A stretch of 64,000 nucleotides of DNA, from NCBI RefSeq assembly GCF_029892155.1, contig NZ_JARZAG010000006.1, forward strand, positions 62,001 through 126,000. Direction: 5' to 3'. The translations under genes and the position numbers were made by a program. Within the stretch, counting starts at the first letter, position 1, and every line of letters starts with the position of its first letter. The stretch is from Kitasatospora sp. GAS204B (GTDB taxonomy: Bacteria; Actinomycetota; Actinomycetes; Streptomycetales; Streptomycetaceae). The notes beneath the pieces are model-generated. The model made no database searches. It had not been told where the DNA came from and saw nothing but the letters and a program-made list of their open reading frames with translations. This document shows, piece by piece, positions 8,621 to 18,187 of the stretch.

Positions 8621-10732
8621 TCAGCGCAGTCCGGGGATGAACTGCACGACCAGGTCGATCAGCTTGATGCCGAGGAACGGCAGGATCAGCCCGCCGACCC
8701 CGTAGACGCCCAGATTGCGGCGCAGCAGCGCCGAGGCCGAGGACGGCCGGTAGCGCACGCCGCGCAGTGCCAGCGGGATCAGCGCGACGATGATCAGCGC
8801 GTTGAAGACGATCGCCGAGGTGATCGCCGAGGTCGGGCTGTGCAGGTGCATCACGTTGAGGCTGCTGAGCCCCGGGTACACGCTGGCGAACATCGCCGGG
8901 ATGATCGCGAAGTACTTCGCGACGTCGTTGGCGATCGAGAAGGTGGTCAGCGCACCACGGGTGATCAGCAGCTGCTTGCCGATCTCGACGATCTCGATCA
9001 GCTTGGTGGGGTTGGAGTCCAGGTCCACCATGTTCCCGGCCTCCTTGGCGGCCGAGGTCCCGGTGTTCATCGCCACTCCGACGTCGGCCTGGGCCAGCGC
9101 CGGGGCGTCGTTGGTGCCGTCACCGGTCATCGCGACCAGCTTGCCGCCGCTCTGCTCCTGACGGATCAGCGCCATCTTGTCCTCGGGCGTGGCCTCGGCC
9201 AGGAAGTCGTCCACCCCGGCCTCCTCCGCGATCGCGGCGGCGGTCAGCGGGTTGTCGCCGGTGATCATGACGGTCTTGATGCCCATCCGGCGCAGGTCCT
9301 CGAAGCGGTCCTTGATGCCGTGCTTGACCACGTCCTTGAGGTTGATCACGCCGAGCACCCGGGCCGGCCGGCTGCCGGGGTGGACCGCCACCACCAGCGG
9401 GGTGCCACCGCCGGAGGAGATCCGCTGCACCGCGGCGTCGACCTCGGGCCCCACCGTGCCGCCGTGCTGCACCACGAAGGCGGCGACCGAGGCCGCCGCG
9501 CCCTTGCGGATCCGATGGTGCTCGCCGTCCTCGGTCAGGTCCACGCCGCTCATCCGGGTCTGCGCGGTGAACGGCACCCAGGCCGCGTGCGCCAGTTCGC
9601 CCTGGGTGCGGGCCCGCAGGCCGTACCGCTCCTTGGCCAGGACCACGATCGAGCGGCCCTCGGGGGTCTCGTCGGCCAGGCTGGACAGCTGGGCGGCGTC
9701 CGCCAGTTCGGCCAGCTCCGCCGCGCCGATGGGGATGAACTCGGCGGCCTGCCGGTTGCCGAAGGTGATCGTGCCGGTCTTGTCCAGCAGCAGGGTGGAG
9801 ACGTCGCCGGCGGCCTCCACGGCCCGACCGGAGAGGGCGAGCACGTTGCGCTGCACCAGGCGGTCCATGCCGGCGATGCCGATCGCGGAGAGCAGCGCGC
9901 CGATCGTGGTCGGGATCAGCGCGACCAGCAGCGCGATCAGCACCACCGTGGTCTGCTCGGCGCCGGCGTAGGCGGCCATCGGCTGCAGGGTGACCACGGC
10001 CAGCAGGAAGACGATGGTCAGCGAGGCCAGCAGGATGTCGAGCGCGATCTCGTTCGGCGTCTTCTGCCGGGCCGCGCCCTCGACCAGCGCGATCATCCGG
10101 TCGATGAAGGTCTTGCCGGGCTCCGAGGTGATCTTGACGACGATCCGGTCGGAGAGCACCTTGGTGCCGCCGGTCACGGCCGAGCGGTCGCCGCCCGACT
10201 CGCGGATCACCGGCGCCGACTCGCCGGTGATCGCCGACTCGTCCACGCTGGCGACCCCCTCGACCACGTCGCCGTCCCCGGGGATGATCTGCCCGGCCTC
10301 GACCACCACGTGGTCGCCGAGCCGCAGCTGCGCGGCCGCGATCTCCGCCTCGGCCACCGCGCTCGCGCCCGGCCGCCAGTCGGTCAGCCGGCGGGCGACC
10401 GTCTCGGTGCGGGTCTTGCGCAGCGTGTCGGCCTGCGCCTTCCCCCGGCCCTCGGCCACCGCCTCGGCCAGGTTGGCGAAGACCACGGTCAGCCAGAGCC
10501 AGACCGCGATCACCCACGCGAAGACGCTGGTGTGCCGGATCGCCGAGATGGTGGTCAGCACCGACCCGACCTCGACCACGAACATCACCGGGTGACGGAC
10601 CATCACCCGGGGGTCGAGCTTGCGCACCGCGTTCGGCAGCGACTCGATCAGCTGCTTCGGGTCGAGCAGCCCGCCCGAGACGCGGTGCGCCTCGTGCTCC
10701 TCCTGCTCCTGCGCGCCGTTCACCGGGATCAC
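8621..10732 (-). CDS. kdpB: KdpB2, K+-ATPase catalytic P-type subunit
   Basis: The ATP-hydrolysing subunit of the second Kdp pump, 703 residues, with [22 protein letters not shown] (phosphorylated Asp), [16 protein letters not shown] and the [13 protein letters not shown] coupling helix. The chosen start is the GTG at 10732, which overlaps the kdpA2 stop (GTGA) and has GGAGG 7 nt upstream inside kdpA2. The open frame continues upstream only as a shadow of kdpA2. It is very close in sequence to KdpB1, unlike the A and C subunits, which diverge more. Confidence 0.95.
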   Translation of the reverse strand: MIPVNGAQEQEEHEAHRVSGGLLDPKQLIESLPNAVRKLDPRVMVRHPVMFVVEVGSVLTTISAIRHTSVFAWVIAVWLWLTVVFANLAEAVAEGRGKAQADTLRKTRTETVARRLTDWRPGASAVAEAEIAAAQLRLGDHVVVEAGQIIPGDGDVVEGVASVDESAITGESAPVIRESGGDRSAVTGGTKVLSDRIVVKITSEPGKTFIDRMIALVEGAARQKTPNEIALDILLASLTIVFLLAVVTLQPMAAYAGAEQTTVVLIALLVALIPTTIGALLSAIGIAGMDRLVQRNVLALSGRAVEAAGDVSTLLLDKTGTITFGNRQAAEFIPIGAAELAELADAAQLSSLADETPEGRSIVVLAKERYGLRARTQGELAHAAWVPFTAQTRMSGVDLTEDGEHHRIRKGAAASVAAFVVQHGGTVGPEVDAAVQRISSGGGTPLVVAVHPGSRPARVLGVINLKDVVKHGIKDRFEDLRRMGIKTVMITGDNPLTAAAIAEEAGVDDFLAEATPEDKMALIRQEQSGGKLVAMTGDGTNDAPALAQADVGVAMNTGTSAAKEAGNMVDLDSNPTKLIEIVEIGKQLLITRGALTTFSIANDVAKYFAIIPAMFASVYPGLSSLNVMHLHSPTSAITSAIVFNALIIVALIPLALRGVRYRPSSASALLRRNLGVYGVGGLILPFLGIKLIDLVVQFIPGLR

Positions 10733-12390
10733 TTGAGCCCCTCCGCGAGCGGACCCAGCGCGAGCGCCGGGAAGTAGGTGAGACCGACCACGATCAGCAC
10801 GACGCCGGCGAGCATGCCGACGAAGAGCGGGCGGTGCGTGGGCAGCGTGCCCGCGGTCGCCGGGACCGGCTGCTGGCCGGCCAGCGAGCCGGCCAGCGCC
10901 AGCACGAAGACCATCGGCAGCAGCCGGCCGAACAGCATGACCAGGCCCAGCGCGGTGTTCCACCAGGTGCTGGTGGCGGTCAGGCCGGCGAAGGCGGAGC
11001 CGTTGTTGTTGGCCGCCGAGGCGAAGGCGTAGAGCACCTCCGAGAAGCCGTGCGGCCCGCCGTTCAGCGCGGCGGACCATTCGGCCTTGAAGGTCATCGC
11101 CGTCCCGGTGCCGATCAGCACGATGGCGGGGGTGGTGAGGATGTAGAGGGAGGCGAACTTCATCTCCCGGCCGCCGAGCTTCTTGCCCAGGTACTCCGGG
11201 GTGCGGCCGACCATCAGCCCGCCGACGAAGACCGTGATCACGGCCAGCACCAGCATCCCGTACAGGCCCGAGCCGGTGCCGCCGGGGGCGATCTCGCCGA
11301 GCATGATGTCGAACATGGTCAACCCGCCGCCGAGCGCGGTGTACGAGTCGTGCATCGAGTTCACCGCGCCGGTGGAGGTGAGCGTGGTGGAGGCGGCGAA
11401 GAGGGTGGAGCCCGCGATGCCGAACCGGACCTCCTTGCCCTCCATCGCCGCGCCGGCCGCCTGCAGCGCGCTGCCCTCATGGCGCCACTCGGCGATCGTC
11501 ATCAGGATGGCCGAGACCACCCAGTACAGGGCCATCACCGTGACGATGGCGTAGCCCTGACGGTTGTCGCCGACCATCCGGCCGAAGGTGCGCGGCAGCG
11601 CGAAGGAGATCACCAGCAGCAGGTAGATCTCCAGCCAGTTGGTGAACGCGGTGGGGTTCTCGAACGGGTGGGCGGAGTTGGCGTTGTAGAAGCCGCCGCC
11701 GTTGGTGCCCAGCTCCTTGATCACCTCCTGGGAGGCCACCGGGCCGCCGGGGATCGACTGGGTCTGCCCCGCCAGCCCGGTGATCTGCTGCGCGGCGTGC
11801 AGGTTCTCCACCATCCCGCTCGCCACGAAGACGATCGCGAAGACCACCGAGACCGGCAGCAGCACCCGCAGGGTGATCCGGGTCAGGTCGACCCAGAAGT
11901 TGCCCACCCGGTCGGTCCGGCTGCGCGCGAAGCCCCGGATCAGCGTGGCGGCCACCGCCACGCCGACGGCGGCCGAGACGAAGTTCTGCACCGCCAGGCC
12001 CGCCATCTGCACCAGATGGCCCATGGTCGTCTCACCCGAGTACGACTGCCAGTTGGTGTTGGTCACGAAGGAGGTCGCCGTGTTGAAGGCGGTGGGGGCC
12101 GGGACGGCGGGGAAACCCAGCGAGAGCCAGAGGTGGCTCTGCAGCCGCTGGAAGGCGTAGAGGAAGAGCACCGAGACCGCCGAGAAGGCCAGCACGCTGC
12201 GCAGGTAGCCGAGCCATGGCTGGTCGTGGTCCGGGTGGACGCCCATCAGCCGGTAGCCGACGCGTTCGATCCGCAGGTGCTTGGGGCTGCTGAGCAGGTG
12301 GGCGAGGTAGTCGCCGAGCGGCCGGTAGGAGAGCGCGAGGGCGGCGACCAGGGCCAGGGCCTGCAGCACGCCCGCCAGAGTGGGAGTCAC
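10729..12390 (-). CDS. kdpA: KdpA2, K+-translocating ATPase subunit A, canonical
   Basis: A canonical K+-binding subunit of 553 residues and about ten membrane segments. All filter segments have the usual form: [46 protein letters not shown] and [12 protein letters not shown]. The GTG start at 12390 has a GAGGTGG ribosome site. It follows kdpF2 by 9 nt and overlaps kdpB2 by 4 nt, giving the standard F-A-B-C order. Confidence 0.97.
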   Translation of the reverse strand: MTPTLAGVLQALALVAALALSYRPLGDYLAHLLSSPKHLRIERVGYRLMGVHPDHDQPWLGYLRSVLAFSAVSVLFLYAFQRLQSHLWLSLGFPAVPAPTAFNTATSFVTNTNWQSYSGETTMGHLVQMAGLAVQNFVSAAVGVAVAATLIRGFARSRTDRVGNFWVDLTRITLRVLLPVSVVFAIVFVASGMVENLHAAQQITGLAGQTQSIPGGPVASQEVIKELGTNGGGFYNANSAHPFENPTAFTNWLEIYLLLVISFALPRTFGRMVGDNRQGYAIVTVMALYWVVSAILMTIAEWRHEGSALQAAGAAMEGKEVRFGIAGSTLFAASTTLTSTGAVNSMHDSYTALGGGLTMFDIMLGEIAPGGTGSGLYGMLVLAVITVFVGGLMVGRTPEYLGKKLGGREMKFASLYILTTPAIVLIGTGTAMTFKAEWSAALNGGPHGFSEVLYAFASAANNNGSAFAGLTATSTWWNTALGLVMLFGRLLPMVFVLALAGSLAGQQPVPATAGTLPTHRPLFVGMLAGVVLIVVGLTYFPALALGPLAEGLK

Positions 12391-12399
12391 CGGGCCACC

Positions 12400-12489
12400 T
12401 CAGAACCGCTCCGGGTGCGTGAGCGCCAGCAGCAGGTAGACCACCAGGGCCGCCGCGACGATCAGCCCGACGATGTTGTCCGCCGTCAC
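12400..12489 (-). CDS. kdpF: KdpF2, small K+-ATPase subunit
   Basis: A 29-residue single-span peptide starting with GTG (TADNIVGLIV to LTHPERF), matching KdpF1 and the family ending [YH]PE[KR]F. The start codon overlaps the stop of the upstream 27-residue micro-ORF (GTGA), so the two are probably translationally coupled. It is followed by kdpA2 after 9 nt. Confidence 0.88.
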   Translation of the reverse strand: MTADNIVGLIVAAALVVYLLLALTHPERF

Positions 12490-12569
12490 AGCCGGCTCAC
12501 CCCCTTGGCGATCAGTGCGAGGACGCCGAACACGGCGAGCGTGACGACGACGAAGGCCAGGTCCGCCAT
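12486..12569 (-). CDS. 27-residue membrane micro-protein at head of kdp2
   Basis: A 27-residue single-span peptide, MADLAFVVVTLAVFGVLALI then AKGVSRL. A GGAG stands about 7 nt upstream of the ATG and the stop overlaps the kdpF2 start by 4 nt. The hydrophobic helix with a short basic tail resembles KdpF in size but lacks its PE[KR]F end. No equivalent precedes kdpF1. It could be an extra subunit or a coupling peptide; its function is inferred from position only. Confidence 0.65.
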   Translation of the reverse strand: MADLAFVVVTLAVFGVLALIAKGVSRL

Positions 12570-12746
12570 GAAGGCTCCAACCGGAGTGTCGGGACCCGCC
12601 GGCTGCGGGTCGTGGGAGCTGCCTGAGCCGCTCTCTCCGATTGTCGGGTCGCGCATCTGACGGTCCGTAGTTTTCCTGGGCCGACCGGGAAACCGACCAT
12701 GACGGGAGCATTGCGGCGGTGCAACGATAAGACTGTCAACTGATCA

Positions 12747-12761
12747 TGAAAACAGTTATCG
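12747..12761 (+). promoter_or_regulatory. Zur-like box before the biosynthetic operon
   Basis: TGAAAACAGTTATCG is a 7-1-7 imperfect palindrome resembling actinobacterial Zur boxes (TGAAAAC..TTTTCA type), 78 nt upstream of the Y4yA-type start. It overlaps a possible promoter (CTGTCA at 12733-12738, TATCGT at 12757-12762, 18-nt spacer). A wider interrupted inverted repeat AACGATAA / TTATCGTT (12723-12730 and 12757-12764) surrounds it. The match is weaker than at 21658. Confidence 0.5.
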
Positions 12762-12838
12762 TTACGAACAGAGGGTGGTGGGGGGTCGCGTCGTACCCGC
12801 ACCGCACGTAGCGGATTCTCACGGGGGGTCACGTCGCC

Positions 12839-14302
12839 ATGCGCTCATCGCCGCTGTACCTGGAACCCCGGCTGGAGCCACGGCTCCGCTCGGTGCTGGA
12901 GTCCGCCGACTTCCTGCACACCTTGGTGGATGCCCTCGGCTCGCCGCTCAACGTGGTGCTGCCCGAGCAGATCGCGGCGAACGTGGCCCGGTTCCGTGCC
13001 GTCTACCAGCGGCATCACCTCTCGGGCGGGATCTTCTTCGCTCACAAGGCGAACCGGTCCAGCGCCCTGGTGCGGCAGCTCACGGTGACCGAGGCGGGCA
13101 TCGACGTCGCCTCGCTCGGCGAGCTGCAGCACGCGCTCGGCGCGGGCTTCACCCCGGACCGGATCCTGGCCACCGGGCCCAAGAACCCGGAGTTCCGCTG
13201 GCTGGCCGCCCGCACCGGCGTCACCGTCGGCGTCGACTCGCGGGCCGAGCTGCTGGAACTGGCCGTGCTGGTCGGCAAGTACGGGCTGCCCCGGGTGCGG
13301 GTGCTGCTGCGGCTGTCGGGCTTCGAGGCGCCCGGCGTCACGGTGCTCAGCCGGCCGAGCCGCTTCGGCTCCCCGGTCGGCGAGGTGGCGGGTCTGCTGG
13401 AGGCGGTCGAGCGGCACCGCGACGCCGTCGAGCTGATCGGTGTCGCCTACCACCTGGACACCGTCGGGGTGGCCGAGAAGGCGGTGGCCCTCGAAACCTG
13501 CGTCAGGGTCATGGACGAGTGCCGCCGCCGTGGCCTGCGCCCGCAGGTCATCGACATCGGTGGCGGCTTCGGCGTCAACTACCTGGCCGACGCGGGGCAG
13601 TGGGAGCGCTACACGAGCGAACTCACCAGTGCCGTGCTCGGCCGGCGGCCCGCGCTGACCTGGCAGGGGCACGGATACGGGCTGCGCGCCGAGGCCGGCA
13701 CCCTGCGCGGGGCGCTGGGTCTGTACCCGGCCCACCGGCCGATCGCCGCCGAGGCCTACCTGGACGAGCTGCTCGCCTCCCCGGCGCCGTCGCTGGGTCG
13801 CCCACTGGCCACCCTGCTGCTGGAGAACCTCTACGACCTGCACATCGAGCCGGGGCGCGCACTGGTCGACCAGTGCGGCGTCGCGTTGGCGAAGGTCCTG
13901 GAGGTCCGGCACACCCCGGGCGGCGACTGCCTGGTGCGGGTCGAGATGAACGCGCGCGATGTCAGCCTCGAAGAGCACGGGGTGCTGATGGACCCGATCG
14001 TCATCCCGCGGGGCGGCGGGCGTCCGTCCGGCACCGACCCGGTGGCGGTGTACCTGATCGGGAACCTCTGCCTGGAGGCCGACCTGATCACCCGGCGGCT
14101 GGTCCACCTCCCCGCCCTGCCGAGCCCGGGGGATCTGCTCGCCTTCGCCAACACCGCCGGCTACTTCATGGACTTCAGCGCCGACCACGCGCTGCACCAG
14201 CCGATCGCCCGCAAGGTCGCCGCGTACCGGGAGAACGGCTCCTGGCGCTGGCGGCTGGACACCCAGTACTGGCCCGACTTCGCTACGGGGGAACAGCAGT
14301 GA
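12839..14302 (+). CDS. Y4yA-type PLP-dependent decarboxylase
   Basis: 487 residues of the fold-type III PLP family (diaminopimelate/ornithine decarboxylase-like), close to what is called the Y4yA family. The PLP lysine is Lys70 in FFAHKANR, the phosphate loop DIGGGFGVNY lies near residue 240, EPGRALVDQCG near 337, and the cysteine of the second active-site motif is in GNLCLEADLI near 410. Canonical enzymes read C-x-x-x-D there, which is kept. It should decarboxylate, or act on the alpha-carbon of, a D- or L-amino acid. It is the first gene of a five-gene operon, with the Zur-like box upstream, and overlaps the next gene by 4 nt (GTGA). Substrate unknown. Confidence 0.85.
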   Translation: MRSSPLYLEPRLEPRLRSVLESADFLHTLVDALGSPLNVVLPEQIAANVARFRAVYQRHHLSGGIFFAHKANRSSALVRQLTVTEAGIDVASLGELQHALGAGFTPDRILATGPKNPEFRWLAARTGVTVGVDSRAELLELAVLVGKYGLPRVRVLLRLSGFEAPGVTVLSRPSRFGSPVGEVAGLLEAVERHRDAVELIGVAYHLDTVGVAEKAVALETCVRVMDECRRRGLRPQVIDIGGGFGVNYLADAGQWERYTSELTSAVLGRRPALTWQGHGYGLRAEAGTLRGALGLYPAHRPIAAEAYLDELLASPAPSLGRPLATLLLENLYDLHIEPGRALVDQCGVALAKVLEVRHTPGGDCLVRVEMNARDVSLEEHGVLMDPIVIPRGGGRPSGTDPVAVYLIGNLCLEADLITRRLVHLPALPSPGDLLAFANTAGYFMDFSADHALHQPIARKVAAYRENGSWRWRLDTQYWPDFATGEQQ

Positions 14303-15618
14303 GGTACGACAGCATCACCGACGTGATCGGCGACACCCCGCTGGTGCGGATCAGCCCGGCGGTGCACGGCCTGCGGAACATCGACCTGTACGCCAAGTTG
14401 GAGATGCTCAACCCGTTCGGCTCGGTCAAGGACCGGGCCGCGTGGAGCATGACCCGCCCGAAGCTGGCCACCGCGGTCGAGCGCGGTGACGCGATCGTCG
14501 AACTGTCCAGCGGCAACACCGCGAAGGCCCTGGCCGTGATCGCCGGGATGCACGGGCTGCCGTTCAAGAGCGTGACGAACCGGATGAAGGTGCCGGAGAT
14601 CAAGGACCTGTTGCTGCTGCTCGGCGCGGAGATCGAGGAACTGCCAGGCCAGAGCGAGTGCCTGGACCCGAGCAACACCGACGACCCGCTGACCAGGATC
14701 CACCGGATGCTCTCCGAGGCGGAGAGCGGCTACCTGCACACCGACCAGTACTACAGCCCGCTCAACCTCGAGGCGCACCTGGCCGGCACCGGGCCGGAGA
14801 TCCTGCGGGACCTCGACGGCCGGGCCCCCGACTACATCATCGCCTGCGTCGGCACGGCCGGCTCCTCGACCGGGGTGGCGACCGTGCTGCGCGCCGCCAA
14901 CCCGGGGATCGAGGTGGTCGGTCTGGTCGCGGACAAGTCGGACTTCATCCCGGGCATCCGCAACATCGACGAGGTCCACGAGGTCGGTCTCTTCGACCCC
15001 GCCACCTACGACAGCATCGAGACGGTGACCGCCGACCACGCGATCGACGGCCTGCTGACCCTGGTCCGCCGCTGCGGCCTGCTGGCCGGCCCCACCGGCG
15101 GTGGCGCGTACCACGGTGCGGTGCGCCATCTGCGGGCGCTGGACGAGGGGTTGACCGAGCGCAGGACCGCGGTCTTCATCGTCTGCGACCGGGTCGAGAG
15201 CTATCTGAGCTACATCCGCAAGCGCCGGCCCGAGCTGCTGAACCAGCCGCCCAGGCAGAACTCGGTGGCGACGCTGACCGAGGCCGAACTGGCCGAGGTC
15301 ACCGCGCTGGACGTGGACGCGGCCCGCAAGTGGATCGCCGAGGACCGACCGCTGGTGATCGACCTGCGCGGCCCGTTCGCGTACGCGGCGCTGCGCATCG
15401 AGGACTCGATCAACATCGTCGACGAGCTGTTCGACGAACTCCTGTACGGAGGGCTGCCGTTCGGCAAGAAGCAGCCGGTGCTGCTGGCCTGCCCGGTCGG
15501 TGAGAAGTCGGTGCGGTACGCGGCCCTGCTGACCCGGATGGGACACCCCGACGTGCGCAGCCTGGCCGGCGGCATCATCGGCTGGCGCGACGCCGGCGCG
15601 CCGCTGGTCCGGGACTGA
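14299..15618 (+). CDS. Cysteine synthase-like PLP enzyme fused to rhodanese domain
   Basis: 439 residues. Residues 1-310 are a fold-type II PLP enzyme of the cysteine synthase/SbnA group: Lys44 in NPFGSVKDR binds PLP, SSGNTAKAL is the substrate loop and GTAGSSTG the phosphate loop. Residues 340-439 form a rhodanese-like domain with the active cysteine Cys398 in LLACPVGEKS. The beta-replacement enzyme would swap the beta-group of serine, phosphoserine or a similar substrate. The rhodanese could supply persulfide sulfur, or SbnA-like chemistry could give diaminopropionate. The GTG start overlaps the previous stop. The longer open frame upstream is only a shadow. Confidence 0.88.
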   Translation: MRYDSITDVIGDTPLVRISPAVHGLRNIDLYAKLEMLNPFGSVKDRAAWSMTRPKLATAVERGDAIVELSSGNTAKALAVIAGMHGLPFKSVTNRMKVPEIKDLLLLLGAEIEELPGQSECLDPSNTDDPLTRIHRMLSEAESGYLHTDQYYSPLNLEAHLAGTGPEILRDLDGRAPDYIIACVGTAGSSTGVATVLRAANPGIEVVGLVADKSDFIPGIRNIDEVHEVGLFDPATYDSIETVTADHAIDGLLTLVRRCGLLAGPTGGGAYHGAVRHLRALDEGLTERRTAVFIVCDRVESYLSYIRKRRPELLNQPPRQNSVATLTEAELAEVTALDVDAARKWIAEDRPLVIDLRGPFAYAALRIEDSINIVDELFDELLYGGLPFGKKQPVLLACPVGEKSVRYAALLTRMGHPDVRSLAGGIIGWRDAGAPLVRD

Positions 15619-15631
15619 GGGGGTGGGTCCG

Positions 15632-16816
15632 ATGACCGTGCTCGACGATCTCCGCGACTGGCAGCGCGAGTTGCGGGCCCAGTTCCCGATCGTCGTGGGC
15701 AACCCCGAGCAGGCCTACCTGGACAGCGCGGCGACCTCGCAGAAGCCGCAGGCCGTGCTCGACGCCGTGCACAGCTACCTGACCACGGCCAACGCCAATG
15801 CCGGTCGCGGTACTTACCGCTGGGCCAACGACACCACCGCGCTGGTCGAGCGGACCCGGCAGCGGGTCGCCCGGTTCCTCGGGGACCCGGACCCGCAGCG
15901 CTCGGGCGTGCACTTCGTCAGCGGTGCCACCGAAGGACTGCGCGCGGTGGCCCGGGACTGGCTGCCCGGGTACCTGCACGACGGGGACGAGATCATCGTG
16001 CCCTTCGCCGACCACCAGGCCAACGCGCTGCCCTGGCTGGAGGCCCAGGAGTCGCTCGCGCGCCAGGGCGTGCGCATCGCGGTGCGCGAACTGCCCTACG
16101 AGAGCGCGTCGCACGACTACGACCAGGCGGCCCTGGCCGAACTGGTCACCGAGCGGACCGCGTTCGTGGCGGCCACCCACGTGCACCACGTCTACGGCGG
16201 GAACATGAACGTGCACCGGATCCGCGCGGCCGTCGGCCCGTCCGTGCCGATCTGCCTGGACGCCGCGCAGAGCGTCGGACATCTGCCGGTGGACGCCGGC
16301 GCGCTCGACGTCGACTTCGTGATCTTCTCCGGTCACAAGGCGATGGCCCTGCCCGGCACCGGCGCCCTCTGGGCGCGGAACCTGCGCGGCCCGGAGTTCA
16401 GACCCGGCGGCTGGAGCGGTACGCCCAACACCAGCGGCATCGCGAGCCTGGAGGCCGCGCTCGACTGGCTGGACGCGGCCGGCCCGGAGCGGATCGAGCG
16501 GTGGACGGTCGCGCTGGCCGCCCGCCTCACCGATACGCTGCGCGGGCTGGACAGCTACGAGATCCTCGGCTGCCAACTCAGCCTGGCCGCCGACTCCGAG
16601 GTCCAGCAGCGGGCCGGGATCGTGACCTTCCGGCACCACAGGATCAGCTCCAACGACCTGGGCTTCATCCTGTCCAGCCACGGCTTCATGGTGCGCGCCG
16701 ACGGCCACTGCCAGGGCCGGGCCGGCGAGCGGGACAGCTCGGTGCGGGTGAGCCTGCACGCGTACAACACGGTGGCGGAGATCGACCGCCTGCTCGCCGT
16801 CCTGGCCACGATGTGA
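15632..16816 (+). CDS. Class V aminotransferase / SufS-like cysteine desulfurase
   Basis: 394 residues of fold-type I, class V. YLDSAATSQKP opens the fold, Lys236 in SGHKAMALPGTG forms the aldimine, and Cys360 in VRADGHCQGR sits where SufS has its persulfide cysteine in the GHHC loop. This favours a cysteine desulfurase or C-S lyase role, fitting the rhodanese-bearing neighbour as sulfur acceptor. The ATG at 15632 is preferred, with GAGGGGGTG upstream, over the GTG at 15623. It lies 13 nt after the previous gene, and the ATP-grasp gene follows after about 40 nt. The metabolic substrate is not evident. Confidence 0.85.
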   Translation: MTVLDDLRDWQRELRAQFPIVVGNPEQAYLDSAATSQKPQAVLDAVHSYLTTANANAGRGTYRWANDTTALVERTRQRVARFLGDPDPQRSGVHFVSGATEGLRAVARDWLPGYLHDGDEIIVPFADHQANALPWLEAQESLARQGVRIAVRELPYESASHDYDQAALAELVTERTAFVAATHVHHVYGGNMNVHRIRAAVGPSVPICLDAAQSVGHLPVDAGALDVDFVIFSGHKAMALPGTGALWARNLRGPEFRPGGWSGTPNTSGIASLEAALDWLDAAGPERIERWTVALAARLTDTLRGLDSYEILGCQLSLAADSEVQQRAGIVTFRHHRISSNDLGFILSSHGFMVRADGHCQGRAGERDSSVRVSLHAYNTVAEIDRLLAVLATM

Positions 16817-16855
16817 CGGTGTGTCAGCTACTGAAGAACTGTGAGGTGGGGAACC

Positions 16856-18121
16856 GTGAACAGCAAGGGCACGGTGGTGCTGGTCGACGTCTACGCGCCG
16901 ACCATTCGGCTGGCGGAGGCGTTCGGCAAGGCGGGGTACACCTGCGTGCGGGTGCAGAGCACCCTGGAGGCGCCGCCGGTCTACCGGGCGAGCGTCAGCC
17001 TCGACCGGTTCAGCGACAACATCGTCCACCGGGGCGACCTGGCCGCGACGGTGGCGGCGGTCGCCGCCCATCGACCGATCGCGGTGCTCACCGGCGGCGA
17101 GCTCGGGGTCGAACTCGCCGACCGGATCAGCGAATCGCTGGGGCTGGCGACCAACGGCAGCGCGCTCAGCGAGGCCAGGCGCAACAAGTACGTCCAGATC
17201 GACACGATCAAGGCGGCCGGACTGCGCGGCGCCCGGCAGCTGCTGGTCGACAGCGCGGACGAACTGGCCGACTGGCACCGGGAGATCGGCGGCCGGGTGG
17301 TGGTCAAGCCGATTCGCAGCGCTGGCAACGACGGGGTCGTGTTCTGCGACACCCCCACCGAGTCGGTGGCCGCCTACCGGGCCGTCAAGGACCGGACCAA
17401 CATCTTCGCGAACCGCAACGAGGGCGTGGTCGCGCAGGAGTACCTGGTCGGGGCGGAGTACGTGGTCAACACGGTGAGCCGGGACGGCCGGCACCGGGCC
17501 ACCGACCTGTGGAAGTACACGAAGCTGTCGGCCAACGGTGTCCGCGACCGGATCAGCGGTGCGCTCCTGGTGCCGTCCGCGAGCCGGGCCCGCGAGCAAC
17601 TGGTGCCGTACGCCTTCGCGGTGCTCGACGCCCTCGGGGTCCGGCACGGTCCGGCGCACCTGGAGGTGATGCTGACCCCCGACGGGCCGTGCCTGGTGGA
17701 GGTCGGGGTGCGGCTCTGCGGCGCCGACACGGCCTACTACGCGCAGGTCGCGGCGGGGGAGTCGCAGATCGAGTGGACGGTCGACGCCTACACCGACCCG
17801 GCCCGGTTCCTCGCGAACCACCAGGCCCCGTACCGGATCCAGCGGCACGTGGCGCTGGCCTTCCTCACCTCGCCGGTCCAGGGCGTGCTGCGCTCGTACC
17901 CCCTGCTCGACCAGGTCGAGCAGCTGGAGAGCTTCCACGACCTGCGCATGACGGTGAAGCCGGGCGACCGGCTGCCGGTGACCGTCGACGACAGCTCGGA
18001 GCCGATGATGGTGACGCTGGCCCACCCGGTCGAGGAGGTGGTGGCCCGCGACTTCGGGACGCTCTGCTACCTGGACGGCCGCGGCTTCTACGAGCTGGAG
18101 TCCGTCGGCGTCGCGCCCTGA
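16856..18121 (+). CDS. ATP-grasp ligase
   Basis: 421 residues with ATP-grasp organisation: an N-terminal Rossmann-like domain (VVLVDVYAPTIRLAEAFGKAG), a central lid with GRVVVKPIRSAGNDGV, and a C-terminal metal-binding part with HLEVMLTPDGPCLVEVGVRLCG. These enzymes join a carboxylate, activated as acyl phosphate, to an amine or thiol, and carnosine- or dapdiamide-type ligases are the nearest kind. In this operon it probably condenses two amino-acid-like building blocks. The GTG at 16856 has GAGGTGGGG about 7 nt upstream; an in-frame GTG at 16841 is part of that site. Substrates unknown. Confidence 0.88.
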   Translation: MNSKGTVVLVDVYAPTIRLAEAFGKAGYTCVRVQSTLEAPPVYRASVSLDRFSDNIVHRGDLAATVAAVAAHRPIAVLTGGELGVELADRISESLGLATNGSALSEARRNKYVQIDTIKAAGLRGARQLLVDSADELADWHREIGGRVVVKPIRSAGNDGVVFCDTPTESVAAYRAVKDRTNIFANRNEGVVAQEYLVGAEYVVNTVSRDGRHRATDLWKYTKLSANGVRDRISGALLVPSASRAREQLVPYAFAVLDALGVRHGPAHLEVMLTPDGPCLVEVGVRLCGADTAYYAQVAAGESQIEWTVDAYTDPARFLANHQAPYRIQRHVALAFLTSPVQGVLRSYPLLDQVEQLESFHDLRMTVKPGDRLPVTVDDSSEPMMVTLAHPVEEVVARDFGTLCYLDGRGFYELESVGVAP

Positions 18122-18187
18122 CCTGGCGCCGTCAGTCCCTCCGCCTGCCCCGGCGGGCCGCACCCACTCGACACCGTGGAGCCGCAG

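Noticed and set aside
16841..16855. Upstream GTG as start of the ATP-grasp gene
   Set aside because: These codons form the GAGGTGGGG ribosome site of the GTG at 16856, so they are unlikely to be translated.
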